This document shows positions 1 to 9,412 of a stretch of 64,000 bases of DNA, one piece after another. The stretch's first letter is position 1. Every line of letters starts with the position of its first letter. The notes beneath the pieces are model-generated. The model was not told the origin of the DNA and ran no database searches. It saw nothing but the letters and a program-made list of their open reading frames with translations. The position numbers were made by a program, and so were the translations under genes. The DNA lies in the NCBI RefSeq assembly GCF_029227915.1, contig NC_079888.1:12571001-12635000 (forward strand). The letters run 5' to 3'. The DNA comes from Hydractinia symbiolongicarpus (lineage: Eukaryota > Cnidaria > Hydrozoa > Anthoathecata > Hydractiniidae).

Positions 1-1
1 G

Positions 2-544
2 ATGTTATCTAAAATTCGTCACTATGTTCCCCTAAAATCCCTGCTAAACATTTACCATGCTATCTTTAGTTCTCACTTAAGCTATGCTTGCCAAGTATGG
101 GGCACTCGAGACACCACAGTAGCCCACAGAATACTTACCCTCCAAAAGGCTGCCCTTAGGCTCATCACCTTCAGTGAACCAAGATCCCCATCTTTACCTA
201 TATTTGCAGAACTTGGAATTCTTAAATTCTTCGACCTAGTTAAAGTCCTTAACATTCAATTTACCCACAAATTCCTAAACTCTAACCTCCCATCTGACAC
301 ACTTACCTCACTCAAATTTGATCGAATCTCACACTCTCATGAAACTAGATGTAACACAATTGGTTTGCTTATTGAACCAACAGTTAACACATCGACGTTT
401 GGATCTTTTTCATTCTCTAGAATCTCCACATTACAGTGGAACAATCTGCAAAGAAATTATCCTGATACTAACCTCACAAACTGTAAATTAAGCACAATCA
501 AATCCCTAGCTACAAGTTTCTACATGAGTCAATACATCAACTAG
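2..544 (+). CDS. LINE reverse transcriptase, C-terminal region (partial)
   Basis: The frame is open from the window edge to the stop at 542-544, about 180 residues. It resembles the region after the RT catalytic core in CR1/Jockey-type ORF2 proteins, with the typical stretch SSHLSYACQVWG followed by an LQKAALRLI segment. No YxDD motif is present because the catalytic part is outside the window. The protein would copy LINE RNA at a nicked target. It is intact over the visible length, but the whole element cannot be judged. Confidence 0.75.
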   Translation: MLSKIRHYVPLKSLLNIYHAIFSSHLSYACQVWGTRDTTVAHRILTLQKAALRLITFSEPRSPSLPIFAELGILKFFDLVKVLNIQFTHKFLNSNLPSDTLTSLKFDRISHSHETRCNTIGLLIEPTVNTSTFGSFSFSRISTLQWNNLQRNYPDTNLTNCKLSTIKSLATSFYMSQYIN

Positions 545-808
545 CTTTCCTCTTCATTATTTTGTCTCATTACTTTTTTCTATTTGACTATATGGTACTG
601 AATTTTCATTTATACTAATTATAATTAATAATGCTTTTTCATTTTAATCTTTGTAAACTTACAGTATTTACTGACATATGAAAATATTTCACATTTTTCT
701 TGGTGGCTTTCTCCTTTGTTTAGCCTTGGCTATCGGGAAAGTCTCCTTCCTAATTGCTAATTTATTCTTTTAGTATTGTAAATTGTCATTTCTTAGGTAA
801 ATAAATGT

Positions 809-832
809 TTACTTACTTACTTACTTACTTAC
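809..832 (+). repeat. (TTAC)n LINE tail
   Basis: About six uninterrupted TTAC units end the LINE 3' UTR. The position and the sharp switch to piggyBac coding sequence right after it mark the 3' insertion boundary. Confidence 0.85.
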
Positions 833-1060
833 AACATTCACTATTTAGAACCCCTACCTCCAACAGAAAAGAAAGCAAATCCATTTAGGAAATGCCAGCA
901 TTGCAAGAAAAAGGGAATCCAAAAGGAATCTTATTACGTACTGTACTGTAAAGACAAACCACCTCTATGCGTTAATCCTTGTTTTAGGCTTTACCACAGT
1001 GACATACAAGTCAGAGGTCCTGAAACTGAGGAAGCCGATAGCGACGATTCATTGATGTAA
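833..1060 (+). pseudogene. piggyBac-like transposase, C-terminal zinc-binding tail
   Basis: About 75 codons end at the TAA at 1058-1060. They carry a cysteine/histidine-rich tail with FRKCQHCKKKG, then YYVLYCKDKPPLCVNPCF and RLYH. This spacing of C-x2-C, C and C-x3-C with a final H matches the C-terminal cysteine-rich domain of piggyBac transposases, which binds transposon ends. The catalytic DDD domain is missing because the LINE tail replaces everything upstream. It is a dead fragment; the family call rests on the cysteine pattern and the FRxYH ending. Confidence 0.75.
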
Positions 1061-1719
1061 TATTGATATTATTTTATTTAGAGAAAAGATATATCTAACT
1101 ATAGCTTCTCTTTTTATCTACATATCCTTATTTTTACGGAAAAATATGGTGAAATTATTGAAACTTTCTATCTCTATGTTCTGCATCTCTGATAACCCAA
1201 AAGTGATTAATAAATGCAAAAATTGAAAGTTAGGAGATTAAATTAGGTTTTAAATCAAAAATTAAACTTACTCAATAGAAATCATCATTTTATTATAAAC
1301 AAATATATTCGTCGTCCATATTTTTCTTATAGTGCACTTGATGTATAAAAAACTATTCTGTAGCGAACGTGTTAAAACAAACAAGAAGATCACTACAGTA
1401 CTGTCTTTACCTTGCATGGTAAACCTGATAGCGTCATTCTTGTATTTAAGGTGCAAGTATAGAAAAAAATCAATTTTTTTGAAAACTTTTTTGTAAAATG
1501 ATTAGATAGAAAAAAATCTGGTATTTTTAATGGTAAAGAAATGTTTTTTATATACATTTTTTCCAAAAGATTTAAAAAAATACTTTATGCGATGTGATAA
1601 AGATCAAATATTGTTCCCACATAATCATATTAGGTATCAATTTTTGCTACTCAATTATGTGAGTGAAGAACACACGCAACATAAAAATTTGGGCTTGAGC
1701 CACCAACTGGGCTCGATCC
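1061..1719. other. AT-rich spacer
   Basis: I see no convincing gene here. The short open frames lack family features and codon structure. The AT content is very high. Confidence 0.6.
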
Positions 1720-1877
1720 TGTTGTGAGAGAAAAGGCAATTGCAAATGTTATATTTGTCTTGTGTTTAATGTTGTGTTACCTATTATATTTATAGATTAG
1801 TTCATTTTAGCTTCTTTGAGCCAATATTAAGCTGGCTATTCTTAACAATCAAAGAAGCTATATTTGATCAATAAACA
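1720..1877 (+). repeat. possible short LTR
   Basis: The segment starts TGTTGTGAGAG and ends in AAACA just before TCATGG, and lies directly upstream of a Gag-like reading frame. TG..CA ends followed by a possible primer-binding site fit an LTR. No second copy is in the window, so the ends are guesses. Confidence 0.25.
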
Positions 1878-1892
1878 TCATGGAGCGCTATT

Positions 1893-2275
1893 ATGAAACC
1901 AGACAGACTGAGTGTTGATCCTAGTGCTGCGGATGCTGACAGACCTTATAAGCATTGGTTTTGTACATTTGAAAACTTTATACAATCGTTAACTGGTCCT
2001 GAGAGCATAGCATTTAATAAGTTGAACCTTTTAATTATAGCATTTAATAAGTTGAACCTTTTAATTATATCGATCCAAACATATCCGAGTATATATCAGA
2101 ATGTGATGGCTTTGAGAACGCAATACAGACATTGAAGGAACTTTATGTAAAACCAAAGAGTGTAATTCTTGCTAGACATGTATTATCCACGAGATAACAA
2201 AAGGCTAGCGAAACTCTCGATCAATTTGTGAATGAATTAAAGATTACCTCCCGAAGAAAAACAACTTAATGTATT
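1893..2275 (+). pseudogene. Gag-like fragment of an LTR retrotransposon
   Basis: The first frame begins with MKPDRLSVDPSAADADRPYK and HWFCTFENFIQSL. After an internal 30-bp tandem duplication and a frameshift it continues with LKELYVKPKSVILARHVL and ETLDQFVNELK. These two blocks are typical of the N-terminal and central Gag regions of Ty3/gypsy-like elements widespread in cnidarians. Stops and the duplication break it, and no protease or polymerase follows. It is a relic ending shortly before Polinton copy A. Confidence 0.6.
2011..2069. repeat. 30-bp tandem duplication in the Gag relic
   Basis: Two adjacent, essentially identical 30-bp copies start with CATTTAATAAGTTGAACC. Being a multiple of three, the duplication keeps the frame but repeats ten residues. 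Confidence 0.9.
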
Positions 2276-2439
2276 TTGACGTAGAAACATACTATAATAA
2301 ACAATATAACTTTGTTTTTGACAAAATTTGTAACATAAGGAAGAAATGTTTCATTCAAATTCAAAATATCACCTTTGTAGCTTGTTTACATCCAGCCGCC
2401 ATTACTAAACTAAAATCACACGGTGGTCGTAGTGTGTCG

Positions 2440-2818
2440 TAACGAGTATAGCAAATAGAGGTATCGTTGAACACGAGTTGGATCCCCTTGCTATCGGGAA
2501 ATTCAGGGCATTCAACAGGATGAAAACTATCTCATCCTGTATGATCTGCTCACATACAGGATTATAGGTCAATATACCGAACTTATTGGGGATAGCCCGG
2601 AGAAGGCAAGGCTTGTTGAGAGGTACTGCAATGCACTGCGGTGCCTGCAAGGTAAATTAAGGTATACTCCACCACCCCTCAAATACAAGGCTCGAGGGAC
2701 TAAGCTCTGCCCTGCCTGTCGGGGGTCCTTGGTGAATAACCACGGGGGTGTATTAATATGTTCGGGCTGTGGTGCCCTGTACCCAAAATTTCATAATCAA
2801 AAGTGGAGCAACTATTAG
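2440..2818 (+). pseudogene. zinc-ribbon protein of the Polinton-like element (copy A, 5'-truncated)
   Basis: This is the homologue of the gene at 22881-23387 in copy B. The readable frame carries DENYLILYDLLTY, then EKARLVERY and a C-terminal zinc ribbon with LCPACRGS and ICSGCGALY, ending KWSNY and a stop at 2816-2818. The N-terminal half is gone and a small deletion near 2500 shifts the frame. At the position where copy B has a stop (23253), this copy has a TAC tyrosine codon. The stop lies 3 bp before the ATPase start, so the two are likely co-transcribed. Role unknown; a C-x2-C..C-x2-C ribbon suggests nucleic-acid binding. Confidence 0.7.
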
Positions 2819-2821
2819 TAA

Positions 2822-3290
2822 ATGGATGTCGTAAGAGATCCGCATACGGCGATCTTTACAGGTCCGACGTCTTGCGGAAAAACACAACGCGTCCTAGACC
2901 TGTTGGAAAATGAGTATAGGAAGCACTTCCACAATATAGTGATACTTTGCCCTACCCTACGGTGGAATGCCACCTATTTAGAGAGGGCTTCACTTTGGAA
3001 GGATAGCTATGTGTTCCTGATAGACCCCAAGGACCAACTTTTCGAATGGATAGCGAAATCATCCTCATTATTGGCGGGTGAGGAGAGTCTTTTCGTGTTT
3101 GATGACATGATATCAGACGAGAGCCTCAATAAAAAAGGCAGCCTTTGCTTGAGCTGGCTATTTCGGGAAGGCATCGCAAGCATAGCCTGTGGCTACTCAC
3201 GCAGTCGTACACTGCCTTGCCCAAGAATTTGCGGAGACAGAAAAAATCCCTGTTTTTATGGTACCCTAATGAGCGCTCGGATGATTACAG
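2822..3290 (+). pseudogene. A32-like genome-packaging ATPase (copy A)
   Basis: The first frame has a Walker A motif GPTSCGKT (residues about 14-21) and a Walker B-like LFVFDDM (about residue 95), as in the FtsK/HerA-type A32 ATPases that drive DNA into capsids of Polintons and large DNA viruses. Just after Walker B, at a run of six A (3131-3136), homology moves to the -1 frame, which carries GRHRKHSLWLLTQSYTALP, the conserved sensor region. The same shift at the same six-A run occurs in copy B. The C-terminus is cut by the deletion that joins this gene to the zinc-repeat gene on the other strand. The start ATG follows TAGTA. Confidence 0.85.
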
Positions 3291-3303
3291 CCATCGTTGC
3301 CAT

Positions 3304-3768
3304 TTATTGTTTACTCTTCTGGCAGTCATTGCATCGATACCTTATCCTTTGATGAGGGCATATTTGACTTCCTCCGCACTCTTTGCAGATGGATCTCCTC
3401 CTTTGATGAGGACAAATCTCACTGCCCTTGCAGTCTTTACACTTGGATCTTATCCTTTTATGTTTACATATTTGACTGCCCTTGCAGTCTTGACAATAGG
3501 CCCTCTGCCTTTGATGGGGTAAAATCTGACTGCCTTTGCAGTCTTTACAATAGGCCCTCAGCCTTTGATGAGGGCAAATGCTTCCACCCCTGCAGTCTTT
3601 ACACTTGGATGTTATCCTTTCATGGGCGCACTTGTTTTTGGTACGCTGCTGTTTCTTTTTATCCAGGCAGCCTATGCAATTTTTTGTCAGTTTTCCAACT
3701 TTTAACACCCTAAATGCATCCAAGGCCAACACTTTTTCACAACTCGAGCATTTCCTGGTCTCCTCCAT
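3304..3768 (-). CDS. zinc-repeat protein (copy A; lacks the HNH half seen in copy B)
   Basis: The 154-residue frame starts at MEETRKCSSCEK. An N-terminal C-x2-C knuckle and CIGCLD are followed by about six repeats of 17-18 residues of the form C-x-H-x-R-x-R-x-x-C-K-D-C-x-G-S. Such arrays occur in nucleic-acid-binding proteins of large DNA viruses and Polintons. In copy B the same array is followed by an HNH domain; here the frame stops after the repeats where the deletion meets the ATPase gene. I chose the methionine at 3768 because it aligns with copy B and sits about 45 bp past the capsid-gene stop. It is open and uninterrupted. Confidence 0.7.
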   Translation of the reverse strand: MEETRKCSSCEKVLALDAFRVLKVGKLTKNCIGCLDKKKQQRTKNKCAHERITSKCKDCRGGSICPHQRLRAYCKDCKGSQILPHQRQRAYCQDCKGSQICKHKRIRSKCKDCKGSEICPHQRRRSICKECGGSQICPHQRIRYRCNDCQKSKQ

Positions 3769-3814
3769 AATGAATCGTTTTTGCCCTAGGAGGACAAACA
3801 TGAGTTGTGGTCGT

Positions 3815-5075
3815 TTAATACTCCACAGAATGGAACCTACCGTCCAGGACATTCAGCTGGCCGTCTTGAAGCAAATACACGTAAGCTATGAAATCTCCGG
3901 TTCTGTCTGCTTTCTTTGTGATATGTAGGGTAATCCCATCGGACAGACGTTGTAGGTCCCTTCCACTACCATGCAATCCATGATCGGGGGATGCTCGAAA
4001 GTCGTTGAAGAGGGCATACCTTTCATTGAAAAATTGCCCAATGGTCACGCTGGAGTCATGGGTACCAAAGAGGTTCACAATCTGCTTAAGGTGATCCTTG
4101 GGGAGCATGGCATGGGAATACAAATCGTTGGGCTCTCCCTCGACAGTGACGCTAACCTTCTCAATCCCGGGGTTATAAAACGTTTCGTTAACGCCAGCGT
4201 AGGCCTTCATCTTTCCGGGGTATATGAGGAGTAGCAAGACACCCTAAAACGATTTTGAGGGGGTGTCAATTGGATGTAAAAACTTTTTTAATAGTAAGCA
4301 CCTTGCTACGGAGTATTCTTTCGTATGGCAGGGCCAATCTTGCATACCTCGACATCATGGCGCTCGCGAGACCTTCATGACTGAGCTTATCAAATTCCAG
4401 CCTAATGTTGTTTATCACGTACGCGGCATCGGCTGCCTTCGCCGCTGCCCTGGACCCCGTACCTCCATCCTTGATGACGTCAGCATGTTCTGCAAAATGT
4501 ATTACGAATTGTAGCCTGTCGTACAGGCTCGCTGCATAAAAGGGTAGGTCCCTCGTCAGTTCAAACATCTTGCCTAGTGGTATGCAGAAAGTGTTGCCAT
4601 AGGCCGCCACGATTGCTTTCTCCTCATCCGTTCCTACATGACCAGTTGCCTTGACCTGCAGGGCCCTGATGGTCCCGTCGTTAGGATTGATACCCTCCAG
4701 GACAAGATTGTTGTCCCTATCAAATTTTGGCAGCCAGAGGTCCCTCTATACGGCCAGGATATTATAATCCGATATGTTTTGAATTTCGTTGCCGTTCAAA
4801 GTGATACGTAGGTTCTTCACTAGGCTTTTACCAATGTTATTGACAATGGTACGTGTCGTGTTGTTCCCCGTCAGCGTCAGGTCAAATAGAAGTTTGAGAC
4901 TACCTGGAAACATTATATCATTCCCGGACATATTAGGCACATCCACACGCAGGTCTTCGTTCTGGTTGATGGTTAAAGGTATGTGACTTATCTGTACCCT
5001 TTGTTTCCGGCCCGTAATACCAAAGAGTTGCTTCATCTCTGCATAGGGGTCTAGCGTCGTTCCAAATGCACTCAT
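3815..5075 (-). pseudogene. major capsid protein of the Polinton-like element (copy A)
   Basis: It aligns end to end with the copy B gene at 27705-28978. It shares QRVQISH, IIPGSLKLLFDLTLTG-type sequence, KATGHVGTDEE, GLASAMMSRY and SDGITLHIT. The intact protein would be about 420 residues, in the range of double jelly-roll capsid proteins of Polintons. Copy A is broken by a TAG near 4745, where copy B has a tyrosine codon, and by a frameshift near 4240-4270. Its C-terminus, DGQLNVLDGRFHSVEY, is intact and is frameshifted in B. It is divergent from the gene at 5109 across a 33-bp AT-rich spacer with TTATTATATA. Confidence 0.8.
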
Positions 5076-5108
5076 GTTTTATTATATAAGGAAATTTAAA
5101 ATAAAGGA

Positions 5109-6397
5109 ATGCCAACCAATCCAGTATTTGTACCTGACATTGATATTGATGATGATGATGAAGATGATGGGGGCCATCCGGATAAGCCGGATGATACTAC
5201 ATCAAAACTCCCCGGAACGTCAAAACTTCCCGGAACGTCGGGACCTTCAACAGAACAACAGCATGGAGATCTTTCAGGGCAGAGGCAAAGGTTACTAAAT
5301 TGAAAGATCGATGGCCTTTACGATCGTCTTATAGAAAAATTGGGGTTACAGCCTAATGCGAAATACTACGATATGTTCAGGGAAGATAAGGGTAATCAAC
5401 ATATTGTAAGGGAAATAGTAAAAGGTAAGAAAACCTTCAAGGAAATAGTGGTTACTAATCAAGATGGTAGCCTAAAATCCGTTGGTCAGGTACAAACGCT
5501 CCTGGGTAGTAATCGCCTGTAAGCCCTGGGGTTTGTCGACTATGTTAACCCAATGAAGGCGGTAAATTTAGGGCCCAGAACCTTCTGAAAAGGTATAATA
5601 AGATAGAGGCCGAGGCCGAACATATTGAAATGGAATCGTTGGAGGAGATGGATGAATTTGTAGATGAGGAGGATGGGGGTCATCCGGATAAGCCGGATTG
5701 TTTGTTGGGCCTGATGAAGGTGGTATCACCCCACGTGAAAGAAGGGGACTTGACCTCGAGCTTCAGACGTTAAGGGGTAACTTGAAAAGCCTGAGAAATA
5801 AGATGATCCTATACGACAGCGAGATTAACAAGGCAGAGGGTAGGGTGAAAGAATTTGAGAAGCAGAAGGGCGGGGCAGACGAAGGACAGAAGGCTAACCC
5901 TGAGAAGGAGATAGAAAAGGGGAAGAAAGAGATTAAGGACTTGAATGATAAAAAAAGGCGATAGGGGAGGCACATGGTATACTCTCTACCGACATATACC
6001 CCAGCTGAGGCATATTAAGGACACGCTATTAAAAATCGCCAGGGATAACACAACTCTGCTTAAGAAGCTTCTTATACTCTTCAGGAAACAGGGGATAGCC
6101 ATAGCTAGTATAGTCTCTGCTATTGGGCTGTTGATAAGCACTATTGTACTCTCGGTTACAGGAGGGGGAGGTGCAGCAGCAGGTGGTGAAAAAGGCTTTG
6201 TGGAGAAACAACTGGAAAGGCTTGGAAATTTTCTTAAATATCTAGCAGGCAAGGCAGGTGCCGCCCTACCCGGAAGTATCGGTACAGTGGTCTCCTTCCT
6301 TCTGAAAGTAGCGTCAACCATCGTTACATATGCAGCCAAACATTTGTATATGGCCATTGCGGGAGCTGCCGGGCTTGTCGTGTTATACATAAAATAA
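5109..6397 (+). pseudogene. coiled-coil, membrane-anchored element protein divergent from capsid (unit 1)
   Basis: The N-terminus is acidic (DIDIDDDDEDDGG) and low in complexity. A region with YYDMF and ILVTNQDG-like sequence follows, then a charged coiled coil around 5700-5960, and a C-terminus with FRKQGIAIASIVSAIGL, a glycine-rich linker and a final hydrophobic helix ending LVVLYIK. Such proteins recur beside the capsid gene in Polinton/adintovirus-like elements; a virion or assembly role is inference. In-frame stops at 5301 and 5520 and shifts near 5570 and at the A7 run (5950-5956) break it. A 27-bp segment coding GGHPDKPD occurs twice (5165, 5673). Confidence 0.65.
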
Positions 6398-6400
6398 GCC

Positions 6401-7025
6401 TTATTTTTTCTCAACCATATATATGGTAAGATTATACCTACCCCTATGGTGATTAATGAGGCCTTGGTATCCTCGTGTTGGTTTGGTGGGGGTTGTTCGG
6501 GTATGGGAGACGATGTTGTTGTAGGTCGGGGGGGGGGGGGGTGGTATAGCCTGTATGGTATGATCGGGTATACGAGGTGTGGTATGCTTTGGAGGTATAG
6601 GATGCGTGTCATGCTTTGGGGTATATATATGTGTTTTAGCAGTATGCTTGAGGGGTGTGGCAGACGCATGCCGCACAATAGACTTGTTATTTAGATCAAG
6701 CCTGATACCAATCATTGCACTTGCGGGAGCAATCAAAATGCTGTTGTTATACCCTACACATATGCCTAATGCGGTGGTCGCGCAATGGGTAGCGAAATTA
6801 ACCTGAATATTCCAGTAGCTTGCTCTTTCCAATTCACATTAACGGGGTCATCAAGGTAGATTGTTGGAACCTTTATGGCGTATTTGGTAACTCCGGGAAT
6901 ACCACGGAAATATGGGAGTCCTTACTCACGTACAGGTCCTGATGGTCTAAATTTGTAACGCCAAGTGGCCATTCACCCCTGTTACTTTTATACTTTGCAG
7001 AGTGATTGTATTGGTTGATGTTCAT
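6401..7025 (-). pseudogene. proline-rich element protein with C-terminal membrane helix (unit 1)
   Basis: The start MNINQYNHSAKYKSNRGEWP matches the start of the piece C gene at 53335. YWNIQVNFATHCATTALGI and a long proline stretch coded by poly(C) on this strand follow, then two possible C-termini. Frameshifts near 6900 and 6820 break it. The tract has 14 bases here, which leads out of the frame that would give a hydrophobic end (SLITIGVGIILPYIWL). It is convergent with the coiled-coil gene and divergent from the 7046 gene. The family is conserved in Polinton-like elements, usually longer; a virion role is inference. Confidence 0.6.
6528..6541. repeat. G14 homopolymer in coding sequence (unit 1)
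   Basis: Fourteen G on the + strand code the polyproline linker of the minus-strand gene. Units 2 and 3 have 17 and 16 G at the same place. Confidence 0.85.
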
Positions 7026-7045
7026 TTCTCTTAAAACAAAAGGAT

Positions 7046-7708
7046 ATGAAACAACTCTATATAAACGACATAGATAAACCTACCATATTTGAAGACTACT
7101 TGGGACAGGACACCCGTATTGCTCTAAAATCGTTAAGCATTAGACCTGGATGGCTGAACCTATATAGCAATACAGAGTTTACCATACGTAAGGTAGGACC
7201 TGACCAGAGAGTGACTCGGATTGAGATCATCAGCGGCTTATATAGGATAGAAGATATTGCGACTATTGTGAATAGCCAGGCAGAGGACAAGATCAAGCTT
7301 TTCGTATTGAAAAGTGGCTACTGTAGACTTCGTGTCAGTGATGGGTACTCAGTGGTGATGAATCGACAATTACAAGAGCTCCTAGGCCTACCCTACGATC
7401 CTAGTAAGAAGTATTATATGAAGGGCGACTATGTTGGGTACTATATGACCGACACTTACCATAGGCTGAGACTCGTTTGTCCCCAGTTGGATGAGGACGA
7501 TTACCTCCCTGATGGCAAAATTCTGGCCCTGCTTCCCATCAAAGAATTGAACGCCTGGGGGGACATGCTGACCTGGCGTTTTGATACCCTAACGTACCTT
7601 CCACTAAAAGGCTCCACGGATCGTTTGGAATGCCTTTTAACGGACGTATTCCACCATGAAAAAAATGTGACGTTCACCGGCCTTACGATGCAAAACCTGA
7701 TAGAATAA
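7046..7708 (+). CDS. conserved Polinton-like protein, 220 aa (unit 1), possible minor capsid/penton type
   Basis: The intact ORF starts MKQLYINDIDKPTIFEDYLG and is mostly beta-type sequence with no membrane helix or catalytic motif. It is identical in unit 3 (11397-12059) and present as a fragment in unit 2 and piece C, so it belongs to the element. Its size and place between structural-type genes fit a single jelly-roll penton protein, but that is inference; structure prediction would decide. The start follows AAAACAAAAGGAT. Its TAA touches the next gene's ATG (TAAATG), suggesting one transcript. Confidence 0.75.
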   Translation: MKQLYINDIDKPTIFEDYLGQDTRIALKSLSIRPGWLNLYSNTEFTIRKVGPDQRVTRIEIISGLYRIEDIATIVNSQAEDKIKLFVLKSGYCRLRVSDGYSVVMNRQLQELLGLPYDPSKKYYMKGDYVGYYMTDTYHRLRLVCPQLDEDDYLPDGKILALLPIKELNAWGDMLTWRFDTLTYLPLKGSTDRLECLLTDVFHHEKNVTFTGLTMQNLIE

Positions 7709-8337
7709 ATGAGCGATATAGCTAAGCTGCACCAAAATTTACCGAGTGCACCCCCCAAGGCTCCGGTCAGGATGAAGGACAAATTTTTAGGCTGAAAAAA
7801 ATAGAGGAGATTGAACAATATTTCCGGGATGAAATAAAAGAGCGGAATAGACTTGGGAAGAAGTTCAAAATGCACAATACATGGGTACGCTTCTGCGACC
7901 ATGGTATGCTTGGCGTAAGTGTTATTACGTCAGGGCTTGGCATTGGGGCTATAGTGTCGGGCCTGGGGGTCCCATTGGCCTGTGCAATGGGGGGTCTTGC
8001 GATTGCTGCCGGAATAGGGCAAACCGGTCTTCGGAACGCCTCCAAACGGTTGCATGTTAAGTCCAAAAAACATCTGGCTATCAGATTAGTTGCCGAGAGC
8101 AAGCTGAACTCTATCGTTGACCTGGTCAGTAAGGCAATGGAAAATGGCGTTATCACTGACTACGAGTATAGTCTAATTAGCCGTGAAAGGGAAAGGCAAA
8201 TGCAGCAACGGTTTAATAGAATTGTAAATATCATCAACGAACAGGAGAGAGCCCAATTGGCTGCCAAGGGTAGGGAAGAAGGGAGACAGGACGTTTTAAA
8301 AAAACTTCAATCTGGGCAGTATGTAAGCGATACCTAG
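7709..8337 (+). pseudogene. element protein with two hydrophobic segments and helical tail (unit 1)
   Basis: The start ATG follows directly on the previous stop. The N-terminal LPSAPPKAPV is followed by a one-base frameshift near 7790. The rest is open: KIEEIEQYFRDEIKERN, two glycine/alanine-rich hydrophobic stretches (about 7900-8030) and a charged helical C-terminus ending QSGQYVSDT. This arrangement is common in Polinton/adintovirus-like elements and suggests a virion membrane protein (inference). The main ORF from 7870 gives 155 residues. The stop lies 41 bp before the hairpin at about 8384-8402. Confidence 0.65.
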
Positions 8338-8383
8338 AGTCCCCACCTGAGTATAGACCTTAATTTGTATTATATTTTACAGA

Positions 8384-8402
8384 CCCAAAAAGGTCTATAA
8401 AA
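8384..8402. terminator. imperfect hairpin between convergent genes (unit 1)
   Basis: ATTTTACAGACC and GGTCTATAAAAT flank the loop CAAAAA with one mismatch. In unit 3 the same stem is perfect. It lies between the stops of two convergent genes. Confidence 0.55.
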
Positions 8403-8411
8403 TGTATGGTT

Positions 8412-8674
8412 CTAGTCCTCGCTTAGCAACCATTCCTTTTTAAAGTCCTTATACCGACATTCTGTGATATGTACCCGGGGGTAGTGATATTTACCTTGTA
8501 CATATACCGATGAAATGGCTAGGATGGCACTGACCTGGCAGGGCTCATCATAGGGTATCAGCATACCCGGGAATTTGGTAGTGATCGCGTCCTTGTAATA
8601 TTGGAGTTTGGCATTAACATAACGGTCCTTTTGTACAGGCTCCATTGTCAGTTGTTTGAAAATCCTCAATCTTT
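8412..8674 (-). pseudogene. FENELV-type element protein, C-terminal part (unit 1)
   Basis: This is the C-terminal third of the gene that is complete at 12759-13332, with VQKDRYVNAKLQYYKD, YDEPCQVSAILAISSV and the ending KEWLLSED. It is cut at 8674 by the junction with unit 2, so the N-terminus is missing. Confidence 0.8.
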
Positions 8675-8709
8675 GATGAGGAGGATGGGGGTCATCCGGA
8701 TAAGCCGGA

Positions 8710-9409
8710 TTGTTTGTTGGGCCTGATGAAGGTGGTATCACCCCACGTGAAAGAAGGGGACTTGACCTCGAGCTTCAGACGTTAAGGGGTAACTTGAAAA
8801 GCCTGAGAAATAAGATGATCCTATACGACAGCGAGATTAACAAGGCAGAGGGTAGGGTGAAAGAATTTGAGAAGCAGAAGGGCGGGGCAGACGAAGGACA
8901 GAAGGCTAACCCTGAGAAGGAGATAGAAAAGGGGAAGAAAGAGATTAAGGACTTGAATGATAAAAAAAGGCGATAGGGGAGGCACATGGTATACTCTCTA
9001 CCGACATATACCCCAGCTGAGGCATATTAAGGACACGCTATTAAAAATCGCCAGGGATAACACAACTCTGCTTAAGAAGCTTCTTATACTCTTCAGGAAA
9101 CAGGGGATAGCCATAGCTAGTATAGTCTCTGCTATTGGGCTGTTGATAAGCACTATTGTACTCTCGGTTACAGGAGGGGGAGGTGCAGCAGCAGGTGGTG
9201 AAAAAGGCTTTGTGGAGAAACAACTGGAAAGGCTTGGAAATTTTCTTAAATATCTAGCAGGCAAGGCAGGTGCCGCCCTACCCGGAAGTATCGGTACAGT
9301 GGTCTCCTTCCTTCTGAAAGTAGCGTCAACCATCGTTACATATGCAGCCAAACATTTGTATATGGCCATTGCGGGAGCTGCCGGGCTTGTCGTGTTATAC
9401 ATAAAATAA
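8710..9409 (+). pseudogene. coiled-coil membrane protein, C-terminal part (unit 2)
   Basis: This repeats the 5698-6397 segment of unit 1: the coiled coil, the A7 frameshift, FRKQGIAIASI and the terminal hydrophobic helix. There is no N-terminus, because the unit starts mid-gene. Confidence 0.8.
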
Positions 9410-9412
9410 GCC

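Larger units (their letters stand above)
1..832 (+). mobile_element. 3' end of a non-LTR (LINE) retrotransposon
   Basis: This is the 3' part of a LINE whose 5' part lies outside the window. It consists of the end of the reverse-transcriptase ORF (2-544), an AT-rich 3' UTR of about 260 bp, and a tail of short TTAC repeats at about 809-832. LINEs of the CR1/L2/Jockey type often end in a short tandem repeat instead of poly(A). The tail abuts piggyBac coding sequence at 833, so the LINE probably inserted into a piggyBac copy. Confidence 0.75.
5663..8674. repeat. tandem duplication, unit 1 (3,012 bp)
   Basis: Bases 5663 onward recur at 8675 (offset 3,012) and, from 5949 on, at 10298 (offset 4,349). 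The unit runs from the middle of the coiled-coil gene through the proline-rich, 220-residue and TM genes into the 3' part of the FENELV-type gene. Sequence identity is near complete apart from homopolymer length and a few substitutions. Confidence 0.92.

Noticed and set aside
3340-3760. Regular repeats with spacing of about 54 bp, CRISPR-like at first sight
   Set aside because: They are codons of the zinc-repeat protein on the minus strand, with diverged units and no unique spacers.
5986-6678. Long minus-strand open frame (230 aa) and its copies at 8998-9693 and 10335-11183
   Set aside because: The larger part is antisense to the coiled-coil membrane gene. Only the end overlapping the proline-rich gene is meaningful.
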